DNA of 10,163 nucleotides from an uncultured Eubacteriales bacterium (lineage in GTDB: Bacteria > Bacillota > Clostridia > Oscillospirales > Oscillospiraceae). Below the pieces are notes generated by a model, which worked only from the letters and a program-made list of their open reading frames with translations, made no database searches and had not been told where the DNA came from. Of the stretch, positions 1 through 7,781 are shown piece after piece. Within the stretch, counting starts at the first letter, position 1. Each line of letters starts with the position of its first letter. Made by a program: the position numbers and the translations under genes. The stretch covers positions 1 through 10,163 of the forward strand of contig URNZ01000065.1 in the NCBI GenBank assembly GCA_900549405.1. The letters are read 5' to 3'.

Positions 1-1263
<1,263 letters not shown>

Positions 1264-1267
<4 letters not shown>

Positions 1268-3027
1268 GGTTTTTCCTCCATATATGCTTTTGATTTTTGA
1301 TATTTCTTTTGCATGGCCAGCAGCAGATCGTCGCCCTGCCCCTGGCTGCGCCGCAGCCCCTCGCCCCGGATGATGGATATGTAGTCGGCCAGGGCCCGGG
1401 GGCCGTTGGCCGCCGACTCGGGCTGGCTGGCCACCTGGGCCAGGTGATCCATCTCCTCCCCGGTGAAAATCTGCGCCAGGGGGGCGAGATTGGGGGACAG
1501 GCCCTGTTGGACCTGGCCCCGCAGGGCGTCGAAGGCGCGGCCCAGCAGGGGCGAGGAGAACTCCTGTCCCTCCAGACCGGCCATCTTACTTAGTAATGCC
1601 GGGTCCAGCAGCAGCAGTCTCAAAACGCCCTCCTCCGCCCGGGCGGAGCGGATATTGTCATAGCGCAGGCTGCGGGCCTTGGGCTGAAGCTGGGCGGCGG
1701 GAGCCAAGTCCCGGCGCTCCTGCTGCTTTTTCTCTTTCCGCAGGCGGTTTCGCAGGGCGCGGGACACCTCCTGGGCCATGGCCTCGGGGGTGACGCCTGC
1801 CATCTGGGCCGCGTGGCCGCCGTAGATCTCCCGCTCCACGGCGCTGGGCCGGGCGGCGATGAGCTGGGCGGCCTCCTGTAAAAAGGCCACTTTTTGGGCG
1901 TCATCCGCCAGGTCGAACTTGCTTTGCAGCTGGGCCAGGCGGTAGTCCACCTGATTTTCGCTCTTGTCCAGCAGTCGGGCAAAGGCGTCCCGGCCATAGG
2001 CCTTGATGAACTCGTCCGGGTCCTTGGCCCCCGTGACCCGCAGCACCCGCACCTTCAGGCCCGCTTTTTCCAGCAGGGGGATGGCCCGCTGGGCGGCGGC
2101 GATACCGGCCCCGTCTCCGTCGTAGGAGATGATGGCGTCCTTAAAGTAGCGGGAGAGCAGCTGGGCGTGCTCCTCGGTGAGGGAGGTGCCCAGGGATGCC
2201 ACCGCGTTGTCAAACCCCGCCTGGTGCAGGGCGATGGTGTCCATATAGCCCTCGGTGAGGATGACCCGACCCGCCTTGGACTTCTTTGCGATGTTCAGGG
2301 CGAAGATATTCCGGCTCTTGTTATACACCGGCGTGTCCGGGGAGTTGAGATACTTGGGGGTGGAGTCGTCCATCACCCGCCCTCCAAAGCCGATGACGCC
2401 CCCCCGCACGTCGATGATGGGGAAGATGACCCGGTTGCGGAACCGGTCATAGATGCGGCCATCTTTGTTGCTGACGGCCAGACCCGCGTCCAGCAGGTCC
2501 CGCTTGTCATAGCCCTGCTTGGCCATCTCCTGGATGAGGGCGTCCCAGCTGTCCGGGGCAAAGCCCAGGCCGAACCGGGTGAGGGTGCCGGGGGACAGCC
2601 CCCTTCGGCGGAGATAGTCCAGCCCGTGGGCCCCCTCCGGGGCATAGAGCCAGCGGTGGAAGGCCAGGGCGGCCTGGCGGTTCAGCTCCAGCATCTTTTC
2701 CCGCCGCTTCTGTGCGTCGGGGGAGCCGCCAAAGCTCTCCGGCATGGTCATGCCCGCCCGCTTGGCCAGCACGGCCACCGCGTCCCGAAAGGACAGGTTC
2801 TCCAGCTCCATGACGAAGTTGATGGCCCCGCCGCCCTTGCCGCAGCCGAAGCACTTGTAGATCTGCCGGTCCGGGACCACGTGGAAGGAGGGGGTCTTTT
2901 CGCTGTGGAAGGGACAACAGCCCCAATAGCTGCTGCCCTTTTTGGTCAGCCGCACCGACTCTGACACCAGGTCCACAATGTCGGTGCGGGCCATGAGCTC
3001 ATCTAAAAATCGCTCGGGAATGGGCAA
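1264..3027 (-). CDS. dnaG: DNA primase DnaG
   Basis: DNA primase makes the RNA primers for the lagging strand and for replication start, working with the replicative helicase. The 587 residues match the usual length. The N-terminal zinc-binding domain has the CHC2 pattern C38, H41, C59, C62. The catalytic core contains [10 protein letters not shown] (about 195-204) and a TOPRIM fold with the metal-binding acidic residues E259 (TEGYMD) and D303/D305 (DGDGAG). The last ~140 residues are less conserved and fit the helicase-binding domain. The start is a TTG at 3027-3025, supported by AAGGAG at 3042-3037 (9-nt spacing). The next in-frame ATG (residue 12) would cut into the conserved N-terminus ([10 protein letters not shown]) and lacks this site. 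The stop overlaps the rpoD ATG. Upstream is a 97-bp gap containing a repeat, then the dgt-like gene. Confidence 0.97.
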
Positions 3028-3036
3028 ACGACTCTT

Positions 3037-3042
3037 CTCCTT
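3037..3042 (-). promoter_or_regulatory. Ribosome binding site that sets the dnaG TTG start
   Basis: On the minus strand AAGGAG (within AAGGAAGGAGA) lies 9 nt before the TTG at 3027. No ATG or GTG is better placed, so the rare TTG start is the best choice. Confidence 0.75.
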
Positions 3043-3070
3043 CCTTTAATAGTCATAATTCGTGGTCTTG

Positions 3071-3117
3071 GCTCTCCCTCTGGGAGAGCTGGCACGGCGC
3101 AGCCGTGACTGAGAGGG
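3071..3117. repeat. REP-like double-hairpin intergenic element between dgt and dnaG
   Basis: Two perfect hairpins stand back to back. The first is GCTCTCCC-TCT-GGGAGAGC (3071-3089). The second is CACGGC-GCA-GCCGTG (3093-3107), followed by ACTGAGAGGG (3108-3117). Neither strand has a T tract after the hairpins, so this is not an ordinary terminator. From memory, elements of the form CTCCCTCTGGGAGAGCTGGC...GTGACTGAGAGGG are scattered between genes in many Oscillospiraceae genomes; only one copy is visible here. In the dgt-dnaG transcript it would fold just upstream of the dnaG ribosome binding site and could affect mRNA stability or expression of primase relative to dgt. The repeat identity is recalled, not searched. 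Confidence 0.6.
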
Positions 3118-3124
3118 TCTTCTA

Positions 3125-4129
3125 TTACTTCATCGACCACCCCGCCGGGATAAAGCGGCGGGTGAACTGCTCCACGGCGAAGGGGTCGGTCATGCCGGCG
3201 ATGTAGTCGCACACCGCCCGGTCCACGCCCTCCTCCGCCCGGATGGACTGAAAGTCGTCGGGCAGCTCGTCGGGGTGCTTCTGGAAGTATTCAAACAGGG
3301 CCCGGAGCATGTCCTGGGCCTTGCCCTCCTCCCCCTTGGCGGCGGGGTTGGTGTACACGCTGGCAAACATAAAATCTTTCAGCGTCAGCATGGCCTGGGC
3401 CACCGGCGGGGACTGTCTGATTTCCGGCTGGCCCGCGCTGGCCTGGATGGCGTCCCGGACCAGGGTGTCGATCCGCGCCCGGTGGGTGAAGCCTAGCACC
3501 TCGCTGGCCTCCAGGGGGATGTCCATGGGATAGAGAATGCTGCCCCGCAGGGCGTCTTGAATATCGTGGTTGATATAGGCGATGTGGTCGGCCAGCCGGA
3601 CCACCTGGCCCTCCAGCGTGGCGGCGGCGGGGCCGCGCGTGTGGCAGAGGATGCCGTTGCGCACCTCCCAGGTCAGGTTCAAGCCCTGGCCGTTTTTCTC
3701 CAGCCGCTCCACCACCCGCACCGACTGGCGGAAGTGGGCAAAGCCCCCGGGCATCAGCTCGTTGAGCACCCGCTCCCCGGCGTGGCCGAAGGGGGTGTGG
3801 CCCAGATCGTGGCCCAGGGCGATGGCCTCGGTCAGGTCCTCGTTCAGGGCCAGGGCACGGGCGATGGTCCGGGCGATACGATTGACCTCCAGGGTGTGGG
3901 TCATGCGGGTGCGGTAGTGGTCTCCCTCGGGCAGGAGGAACACCTGGGTCTTGTGCTTTAAGCGCCGAAAGGCCTTGGAATAGACGATGCGGTCAATGTC
4001 CCGCTGAAAAGGCGTGCGGATGGGACACGCCTCCTCGCTCCGCTGGCGGCCCCGGCTGGCGGCGGAGCGGCAGGCATAGGGAGAGAGAAATTCCGCCTCC
4101 CGCCGCTGGGTCTCCTCCCGCAGGGTCAT
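3125..4129 (-). CDS. dgt: HD-domain deoxyguanosinetriphosphate triphosphohydrolase-like protein
   Basis: This is a dNTP triphosphohydrolase of the dGTPase family, short form (334 residues, typical for Firmicutes). Family members cleave dNTPs to deoxynucleoside and triphosphate and help balance dNTP pools; the exact substrate cannot be read from sequence. The HD metal-binding set is complete: H78 (RMTHTLEV), H107-D108 (GHDLGH) and D181 (LADHIAYINHDIQDA). Other family hallmarks are FRRLKHKTQVF near 54-64, HDLGHTPFGHAGE near 107-119 and WEVRNGI near 154-160. The ATG at 4129 has AAGGAG 8 nt upstream and shares an ATGA with the stop of the candidate micro-ORF before it. It is the gene before dnaG-rpoD, an arrangement common in Clostridia, and fits a replication-linked operon. 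Confidence 0.93.
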   Translation of the reverse strand: MTLREETQRREAEFLSPYACRSAASRGRQRSEEACPIRTPFQRDIDRIVYSKAFRRLKHKTQVFLLPEGDHYRTRMTHTLEVNRIARTIARALALNEDLTEAIALGHDLGHTPFGHAGERVLNELMPGGFAHFRQSVRVVERLEKNGQGLNLTWEVRNGILCHTRGPAAATLEGQVVRLADHIAYINHDIQDALRGSILYPMDIPLEASEVLGFTHRARIDTLVRDAIQASAGQPEIRQSPPVAQAMLTLKDFMFASVYTNPAAKGEEGKAQDMLRALFEYFQKHPDELPDDFQSIRAEEGVDRAVCDYIAGMTDPFAVEQFTRRFIPAGWSMK

Positions 4130-4239
4130 GGCACACGCTCCTTCCCGTTTCGTTCTTTTCTTGCCGTGTCAAAGTCGAAGGACAGGACCACGCCCCGTGC
4201 CCACTGGCTCCGCCGCGCCTTGGTCTGGTCAGACGACAA
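4126..4239 (-). CDS. Candidate 37-residue micro-ORF coupled to dgt
   Basis: A short frame opens with TTG at 4239-4237 and ends with a TGA at 4128-4126 that overlaps the dgt ATG (ATGA). AAGGAG lies 9 nt before the TTG, inside the end of the 91-residue gene, so the frame overlaps both neighbours. It would fill the only gap in this part of the operon. The predicted peptide is basic (about ten Lys/Arg), with a short hydrophobic core (RGVVLSFDFD), no cysteine, no signal peptide and no membrane span. I recognise no family. The geometry (own ribosome binding site plus stop-start overlap) supports a translated leader or coupling peptide. It could be chance, since TTG is a weak start and the frame is short. 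Confidence 0.4.
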   Translation of the reverse strand: MSSDQTKARRSQWARGVVLSFDFDTARKERNGKERVP

Positions 4240-4504
4240 CGCTCTTTTCTCCTTCCCACAGGTCGTAATACTCCAGCTTGCAGAAGTATTCTTTCATCCG
4301 CTTCAGCTTGCAGTAGAAAAAGGTCACCGGGCCGAAATCGTCGTTGTCTGTGACTGGGCCGCCCTTGCAATAAGTCTCGTCATCGATCTTCTCGATTTGG
4401 AATTTCCGCTGCAAGGCGCACAGCTGGCGCTCGGCGGTCAGCCGCTGGGCGGGGGTGAGATCGTCCCGCAGGACAGCCACGACTTTAAAGTTACGATCCG
4501 CCAT
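4229..4504 (-). CDS. Hypothetical protein, 91 residues, first gene of the dgt-dnaG-rpoD group
   Basis: I do not recognise this protein. The ATG at 4504 is preferred because AAGGAG lies 8 nt upstream; a GTG three codons earlier lies inside that ribosome binding site. The protein has about as many acidic as basic residues, no signal peptide and no membrane segment. It starts MADRNFKVVAVLRDDLTPAQ, followed by a likely amphipathic helix (RLTAERQLCALQRKF). Cysteines are C29, C46, C65 and C75; they are spread out and do not form an obvious zinc knuckle. The second half is rich in Tyr/Phe (VTFFYCKLKR, EYFCKLEYYDLW) and the tail is SVVV. Codon use is slightly less GC-rich than that of dgt or dnaG. 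It overlaps a possible micro-ORF leading into dgt, so it probably shares that transcript. No function can be assigned. Confidence 0.75.
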   Translation of the reverse strand: MADRNFKVVAVLRDDLTPAQRLTAERQLCALQRKFQIEKIDDETYCKGGPVTDNDDFGPVTFFYCKLKRMKEYFCKLEYYDLWEGEKSVVV

Positions 4505-4599
4505 AGAAACCACTCCTTTTTCGGGATGTTCGTAAGGAACAAGATGGGCAGGCCGCTTCAGCCAACAGACGAAATTTTGTCTTATAATTTCTTATACGC

Positions 4600-4649
4600 A
4601 AAAAAAGGGAGGATTCCTCTTTTTCCGCAAAAAATTTTTGAAAAATTTT
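4600..4649. other. AT-rich A/T-tract region in the divergent promoter area
   Basis: The 260-bp gap between the 91-residue gene (-) and the CBS gene (+) contains A and T runs at about 4600-4606, 4620-4624, 4629-4639 and 4641-4649, repeating at roughly one helical turn. Such phased tracts usually bend DNA, and the stretch is strikingly AT-rich for this genome. It lies upstream of the -35 of the CBS gene promoter and may act as an UP-like or protein-bound region. On the minus strand TATAAG-type sequences near 4580-4597 could be a -10 for the dgt-dnaG-rpoD group, but no convincing -35 accompanies them. Confidence 0.4.
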
Positions 4650-4688
4650 CGTGGTCGCGGAAGAGGGGGGCAAATCACCGGCTTTCCC

Positions 4689-4717
4689 TTGCGCTGGGGG
4701 CGGGGGTGTGGTATGAT
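4689..4717 (+). promoter_or_regulatory. Sigma-A promoter for the CBS/CorC-like gene
   Basis: TTGCGC (4689-4694) is followed after 17 bp by TATGAT (4712-4717). A TG one base before the -10 (TGgTATGAT) makes it an extended -10 promoter. Transcription should start near 4724, about 40 nt before the GTG start codon. Confidence 0.7.
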
Positions 4718-4764
4718 ACTCTTGCTATTTTAGATGCACAAAACCGTTCAAGGGGGAGTTTTTC

Positions 4765-5679
4765 GTGCCTGGGGACCAAATATGGCCCATCGTATTGCTG
4801 GGGATCAGCCTGCTGGGCAACCTGATCCTGCTGTTTCAAAAGCCCATCCGCCGCCTGCTGCGCCGGGAGGAGAAGGTGTCGGAGGACAACATCATGGCCA
4901 TGGTGGAGGAGGGCGAGGAGTCCGGCGCCATCCAGAGCAACGAGAAGACGCTCATCGAAAACGTCTTTGACTTTGACACCATGACCGCCCGGGACGTGAT
5001 GGTCCACCGCACCGACATGGTCACCCTGGATGTGGATGACGACGACGAGACGGTGATGGAGGCCATCCGCACCTCCGGTCTGTCCCGCTTCCCGGTGTAT
5101 CAGGAGGACGTGGACGACATCGTGGGCGTGCTGTCCACCCGGGAATATCTGCTCAACTGCCGCCTGCCCCAGCCCAAGCCCATGAAGGATCTGCTCCGCC
5201 CGGCCTATTTCGTGCCGGAGACCGTGCCCACCGACGTGCTGTTCCGGGACATGCAGGGGAAAAAGACCCACATGGCCCTGGTGTTGGACGAGTACGGCGG
5301 CACCAGCGGACTGGTCACCATGGAGGACCTGCTGGAGGAGCTGGTGGGCAAGATCTATGACGAGTTCGACCCCCAGGAGGAGCAGGACATCATCCGCCTG
5401 GAGGACAACAAGTGGCGGGTGTCCGGTTCTGCGGACCTGGAGGAGCTGGCCCAGGCCATCGGCATTGAGCTGCCCGAGGAGGAGGACCGGGACTATGACA
5501 CCCTGGGCGGCCTGGTGTTCTCCCAGCTGTCCGTCATCCCCGAGGACGGCAGCCGCCCGGTGGTGGAGGCCCTGGGCCTGCGCATCCGGGTGGAGGAGCT
5601 GTGTGACCGCCGGGTAGAGTGGGCCCTGGTGGAACGCCTGGAACCTGAGAATGAGCACCACGGGGAAGAGAATACGTAA
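4765..5679 (+). CDS. CBS-pair / CorC_HlyC domain protein (hemolysin-family), single N-terminal membrane segment
   Basis: This 304-residue protein belongs to the CorC/HlyC/TlyC family, often annotated as hemolysin-like; members bind adenine nucleotides through their CBS pair and are linked to divalent cation transport. One hydrophobic segment lies at about residues 6-24 (WPIVLLGISLLGNLILLF). Two CBS domains follow, about 72-130 (MTARDVMVHRTDM) and 138-193, with the hallmark ALVLDEYGGTSGLVTMEDLL at 171-190. The C-terminal CorC_HlyC domain covers about 208-290 (DYDTLGGLVFSQL). The multi-helix DUF21 transmembrane domain of longer paralogues is absent, and no remnant is seen upstream. The GTG start has GGGGGAG ending 6 nt upstream and its own promoter. 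The hemolysin label is historical; no toxin activity should be inferred. Confidence 0.9.
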   Translation: MPGDQIWPIVLLGISLLGNLILLFQKPIRRLLRREEKVSEDNIMAMVEEGEESGAIQSNEKTLIENVFDFDTMTARDVMVHRTDMVTLDVDDDDETVMEAIRTSGLSRFPVYQEDVDDIVGVLSTREYLLNCRLPQPKPMKDLLRPAYFVPETVPTDVLFRDMQGKKTHMALVLDEYGGTSGLVTMEDLLEELVGKIYDEFDPQEEQDIIRLEDNKWRVSGSADLEELAQAIGIELPEEEDRDYDTLGGLVFSQLSVIPEDGSRPVVEALGLRIRVEELCDRRVEWALVERLEPENEHHGEENT

Positions 5680-5681
5680 AC

Positions 5682-5720
5682 AAATATCCTGGCGGCCTTT
5701 AAAACCGCCAGGATATTTTT
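5682..5720. terminator. Bidirectional intrinsic terminator between the convergent CBS and AGCS genes
   Basis: A perfect 14-bp stem, AAATATCCTGGCGG (5682-5695) with CCGCCAGGATATTT (5705-5718), closes a 9-nt loop and is followed by T residues to 5720. It begins 2 nt after the CBS stop codon. The reverse-strand version ends in a T-rich but interrupted tract. The AGCS stop codon lies in the loop and its last codons form one arm. Confidence 0.88.
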
Positions 5721-7045
5721 GTGCGCAGTTCCCCGAGTGCTGTCGGCGCCAGGACGATCAGCCCCACCAGGTTGGGCAGGGCCATCAGGGCGTTGCACAG
5801 GTCCACCAGCTCCCACACCACGGCGTTCTCCCACGCCGCCCCCAGGGGGATGCACAGGAGAAACAGGGCCCGGTAGAGGGGCAGCAGGCGGTCATCCCCG
5901 GTGAGATAGCGCAGGCACTGCTGGCCGTAATAGCTCCAGCCCAGGATGGAGGAGAAGGCGAATAGCAGCAGACACAGGGACACCGTCCAGCGCCCCGCCG
6001 GACCCAGCACCGAAGCGAAGGCTGCGGCGGTGAGGGCGGCCCCGGTGAGGGCTTCCGGCGAGCCAGGCTGCCACACGCCGCTGACCAGAATGACCAGAGC
6101 GGTGACAGAGCAGACCAGCAGAGTGGCCAGGGCCACCTCGAACATCCCCCAAAAGCCCTGGCGGACGGGACAGGCGTGGTCGGCGGCTCCGTGGGCCATG
6201 GCGGAGGGACCTAAGCCCGCCTCGTTGGTGAACACCCCCCGGGCCACCCCGTAGCGCAGAGCGGAGGCCACCGTCCAGCCCGCACCGCCGCCCAGAGCGG
6301 CCCGGGGAGAGATGGCACAGAGAAAAATCAGTTTCAGCGCTCCGGGCAGGGCCGTGGCCCGGCACAGCAGCACCCAGCCCCCGGCTCCCAAATAGAGCAG
6401 GGCCATGGCGGGCACCAGGGCAGAGGACACCCGGGCGATGCGCCCCACCCCGCCCATCAGGACCAGAGCGGCCAGGGCGGCGGTGACCAGCCCCGTGCCC
6501 AGCCGGGGGAGGGCGAAGCTGGATTCCAGCGCCTGGGCGATGGAGGAGGACTGGACTAGGTCGCCCCCGGCTAGTGTAGCGGGGAGACAGGCCAGGGTGA
6601 ACCACAGGGCGGCTCCCCTCCAGCCCAAGCCGTCCCGGAGGTAGAACATGGGCCCGCCCTGCATCCCGCCCCCGGGAGCGGGGCGCTGAAAGCGGACGGA
6701 CAGCAGCTTCTCCCCAAAGCCGGTCATCATGCCCAGCCATGCGGACGCCCACATCCAGAACACCGCCCCCGGCCCGCCCAGGGTCAGGGCGGTGGCCACC
6801 CCGGCGATGGACCCCGTGCCCATGGTGGAGGCCAGGGCGGTGGCCAGGGACTGAAGAGGGGACAGGCCCCGTTTAGCGCCCTTCTCACGGTGGAACAGCC
6901 CGCCCAAAGTGGCCCGCAGCCAGAGGGGCAGGCCGAACAGCTGAAAAAAGCCGGAGCCCAGGGAGTAAACAAGCCCCGTGAACAAAAACAGCCCCAGCAG
7001 CCAGGGGTTCCAAAGAGCGTCCGCCGCCCGACCAACCCAAGACAC
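5699..7045 (-). CDS. AGCS-family amino-acid (alanine/glycine):cation symporter
   Basis: This integral membrane carrier of the alanine-or-glycine:cation symporter family (COG1115 type) imports small neutral amino acids with Na+ or H+. It has 448 residues and about 10-11 hydrophobic segments, the first at about 15-33. Family signatures are ALASTMGTGSIAGVATA (about 70-86), GPGAVFWMW (91-99), GGPMFYLRDGLG (130-141), GVARGVFTNEAGLGPSAMAH (266-285) and ILGWSYYGQQCLRYL near the C-terminus. The common signature reads TVGTGNIAG; here Asn is replaced by Ser79. I chose the GTG at 7045 because GGAGGTGA lies just upstream at the right distance; the GTG at 7054 lies inside that ribosome binding site. nrdR is upstream on the same strand with a probable terminator between them. 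The C-terminal codons overlap the shared terminator. Substrate is not determined. Confidence 0.93.
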   Translation of the reverse strand: MSWVGRAADALWNPWLLGLFLFTGLVYSLGSGFFQLFGLPLWLRATLGGLFHREKGAKRGLSPLQSLATALASTMGTGSIAGVATALTLGGPGAVFWMWASAWLGMMTGFGEKLLSVRFQRPAPGGGMQGGPMFYLRDGLGWRGAALWFTLACLPATLAGGDLVQSSSIAQALESSFALPRLGTGLVTAALAALVLMGGVGRIARVSSALVPAMALLYLGAGGWVLLCRATALPGALKLIFLCAISPRAALGGGAGWTVASALRYGVARGVFTNEAGLGPSAMAHGAADHACPVRQGFWGMFEVALATLLVCSVTALVILVSGVWQPGSPEALTGAALTAAAFASVLGPAGRWTVSLCLLLFAFSSILGWSYYGQQCLRYLTGDDRLLPLYRALFLLCIPLGAAWENAVVWELVDLCNALMALPNLVGLIVLAPTALGELRTKISWRF

Positions 7046-7084
7046 AGCCCTCACCTCCGCCCAAAAGCATATGCGGGCGGGGAG

Positions 7085-7122
7085 AAAAATAGGCCGCGGG
7101 GAACCGGTTGGCTCCTCGCGGC
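7085..7122 (-). terminator. Probable intrinsic terminator after nrdR
   Basis: Read on the minus strand, GCCGCG (7122-7117) pairs with CGCGGC (7098-7093). After one mismatch, GGA/TCC extends the stem. CTATTTTTC follows, with T5 at 7089-7085. It lies 9 nt after the nrdR stop and would separate nrdR from the symporter gene, although the stem is imperfect and read-through is possible. Confidence 0.5.
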
Positions 7123-7130
7123 AGGGATGC

Positions 7131-7586
7131 TTATTTATCCTCCAGCAGCTTATTCAGCTCGTCCAGGAAAGTGTTGATATCTTTAAACTGGCGATAGACG
7201 GAGGCGAAGCGGACGTAGGATACCTCGTCCACCTTTTTCAGCCGGTCCATGACCAGTTCGCCGATCTGGGCGGAGCGGACCTCCCGGTCCATCTGGCTTT
7301 GCAGGGTCTGCTCGATGTCGTTGACGATGGCCTCCAGGGTGGCATAGCTCACCGGGCGCTTTTCACAGGCCCGGATCAGGCCGCCCAGCACCTTGTTCCG
7401 GTCAAAGCTCTGGCGGCTGCCGTCCTTTTTCACCACCATCAGGGGCAGGCTCTCCATGGTCTCGTAGGTGGTAAATCGCTTGTGACAGGCCAGACATTCC
7501 CGCCGGCGGCGGATGCTGGCGCCCTCGTCTGCGGGACGGGAGTCGATGACCTTGCTTTCAGGGTGGGCGCAGAAGGGACATCTCAT
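7131..7586 (-). CDS. nrdR: Transcriptional repressor NrdR of ribonucleotide reductase genes
   Basis: NrdR senses ATP/dATP and represses ribonucleotide reductase operons by binding NrdR boxes. The 151 residues match the usual length. The N-terminal zinc ribbon has C3, C6, C31 and C34 (MRCPFC and ECLACHKRF), with the family motif [20 protein letters not shown] at 12-31. An ATP-cone domain occupies about 49-139, beginning [19 protein letters not shown]. The ATG at 7586 has AGGAGGT 7 nt upstream. Promoter candidates lie in the nrdR-purF gap. I see no NrdR box in this window and no nrd structural gene, so its targets lie elsewhere. With the dgt-like gene it is the second dNTP-pool gene in the window. 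Confidence 0.97.
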   Translation of the reverse strand: MRCPFCAHPESKVIDSRPADEGASIRRRRECLACHKRFTTYETMESLPLMVVKKDGSRQSFDRNKVLGGLIRACEKRPVSYATLEAIVNDIEQTLQSQMDREVRSAQIGELVMDRLKKVDEVSYVRFASVYRQFKDINTFLDELNKLLEDK

Positions 7587-7635
7587 GGCAATTACCTCCT
7601 AGGAGCGGTGAGTGAGACGGGATATTACAGGAAAC

Positions 7636-7644
7636 ATTATGCCA
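7636..7644 (-). promoter_or_regulatory. Possible extended -10 promoter element for nrdR
   Basis: On the minus strand TGGCATAAT fits an extended -10 (TGn plus CATAAT). Transcription would begin near 7629 and give a leader of about 43 nt. The -35 region (TTCGCC at 18-bp spacing) is poor, so this is tentative. Confidence 0.4.
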
Positions 7645-7645
7645 T

Positions 7646-7680
7646 GTTTTTCGGTTCCGGGCGAAGCCCGGGAGAAAAAC
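7646..7680. repeat. Near-perfect 35-nt hairpin with a GCGAAGC apex
   Basis: GTTTTTC (7646-7652) pairs with GAAAAAC (7674-7680), and CCGGGC (7657-7662) with GCCCGG (7666-7671), enclosing GAA. A two-base bulge and two further pairs join the parts. The apex GCGAAGC is a known, unusually stable mini-hairpin sequence. No T tract follows on either strand, so a simple terminator is unlikely. Confidence 0.6.
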
Positions 7681-7691
7681 GGCTTGAATAA

Positions 7692-7725
7692 ATGGTAAAA
7701 TAACTGCTAGCAGTTATTTTACCAT
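7692..7725. repeat. Perfect 34-bp palindrome in the nrdR-purF intergenic region
   Basis: Two 17-base arms meet without a spacer at CTGCTAGCAG, ending in ATGGTAAAAT on each strand; every position pairs. Each arm contains TGGTAAAAT, which reads as an extended -10 element on both strands, though neither has a matching -35. It may be an operator, a symmetric divergent promoter, or a cruciform-forming repeat. It is AT-rich in a GC-rich setting. Confidence 0.7.
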
Positions 7726-7781
7726 AAAATTTTTCCGTTGGGTAGCCCTTTTTCCCGCCTTGTGAAAATCTCACAGAAAGA

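Noticed and set aside
1894..2964. 356-codon open frame on the plus strand opposite dnaG
   Set aside because: Same reason: antisense shadow of a confident gene, with no ribosome binding site or family motif.
4146..4182. TTGACA on the minus strand upstream of dgt as a promoter -35
   Set aside because: No acceptable -10 lies 16-18 bp downstream, and the sequence is inside the candidate micro-ORF.
4604..4624. GGAGGATTCCTC hairpin flanked by A and T runs as a terminator
   Set aside because: The loop would be only about three bases and two pairs are G-U; no gene ends there on either strand.
4675..5661. 328-codon minus-strand frame opposite the CBS gene
   Set aside because: Shadow frame rich in His/Gln/Val; the plus strand encodes unmistakable CBS and CorC_HlyC motifs and has its own promoter and start.
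7761..7775. TGTGA-AAATC-TCACA, resembling a CRP site
   Set aside because: The spacer is 5 rather than 6 bases, and a canonical CRP site is not expected in Clostridia; a 5-bp inverted repeat is easily due to chance.
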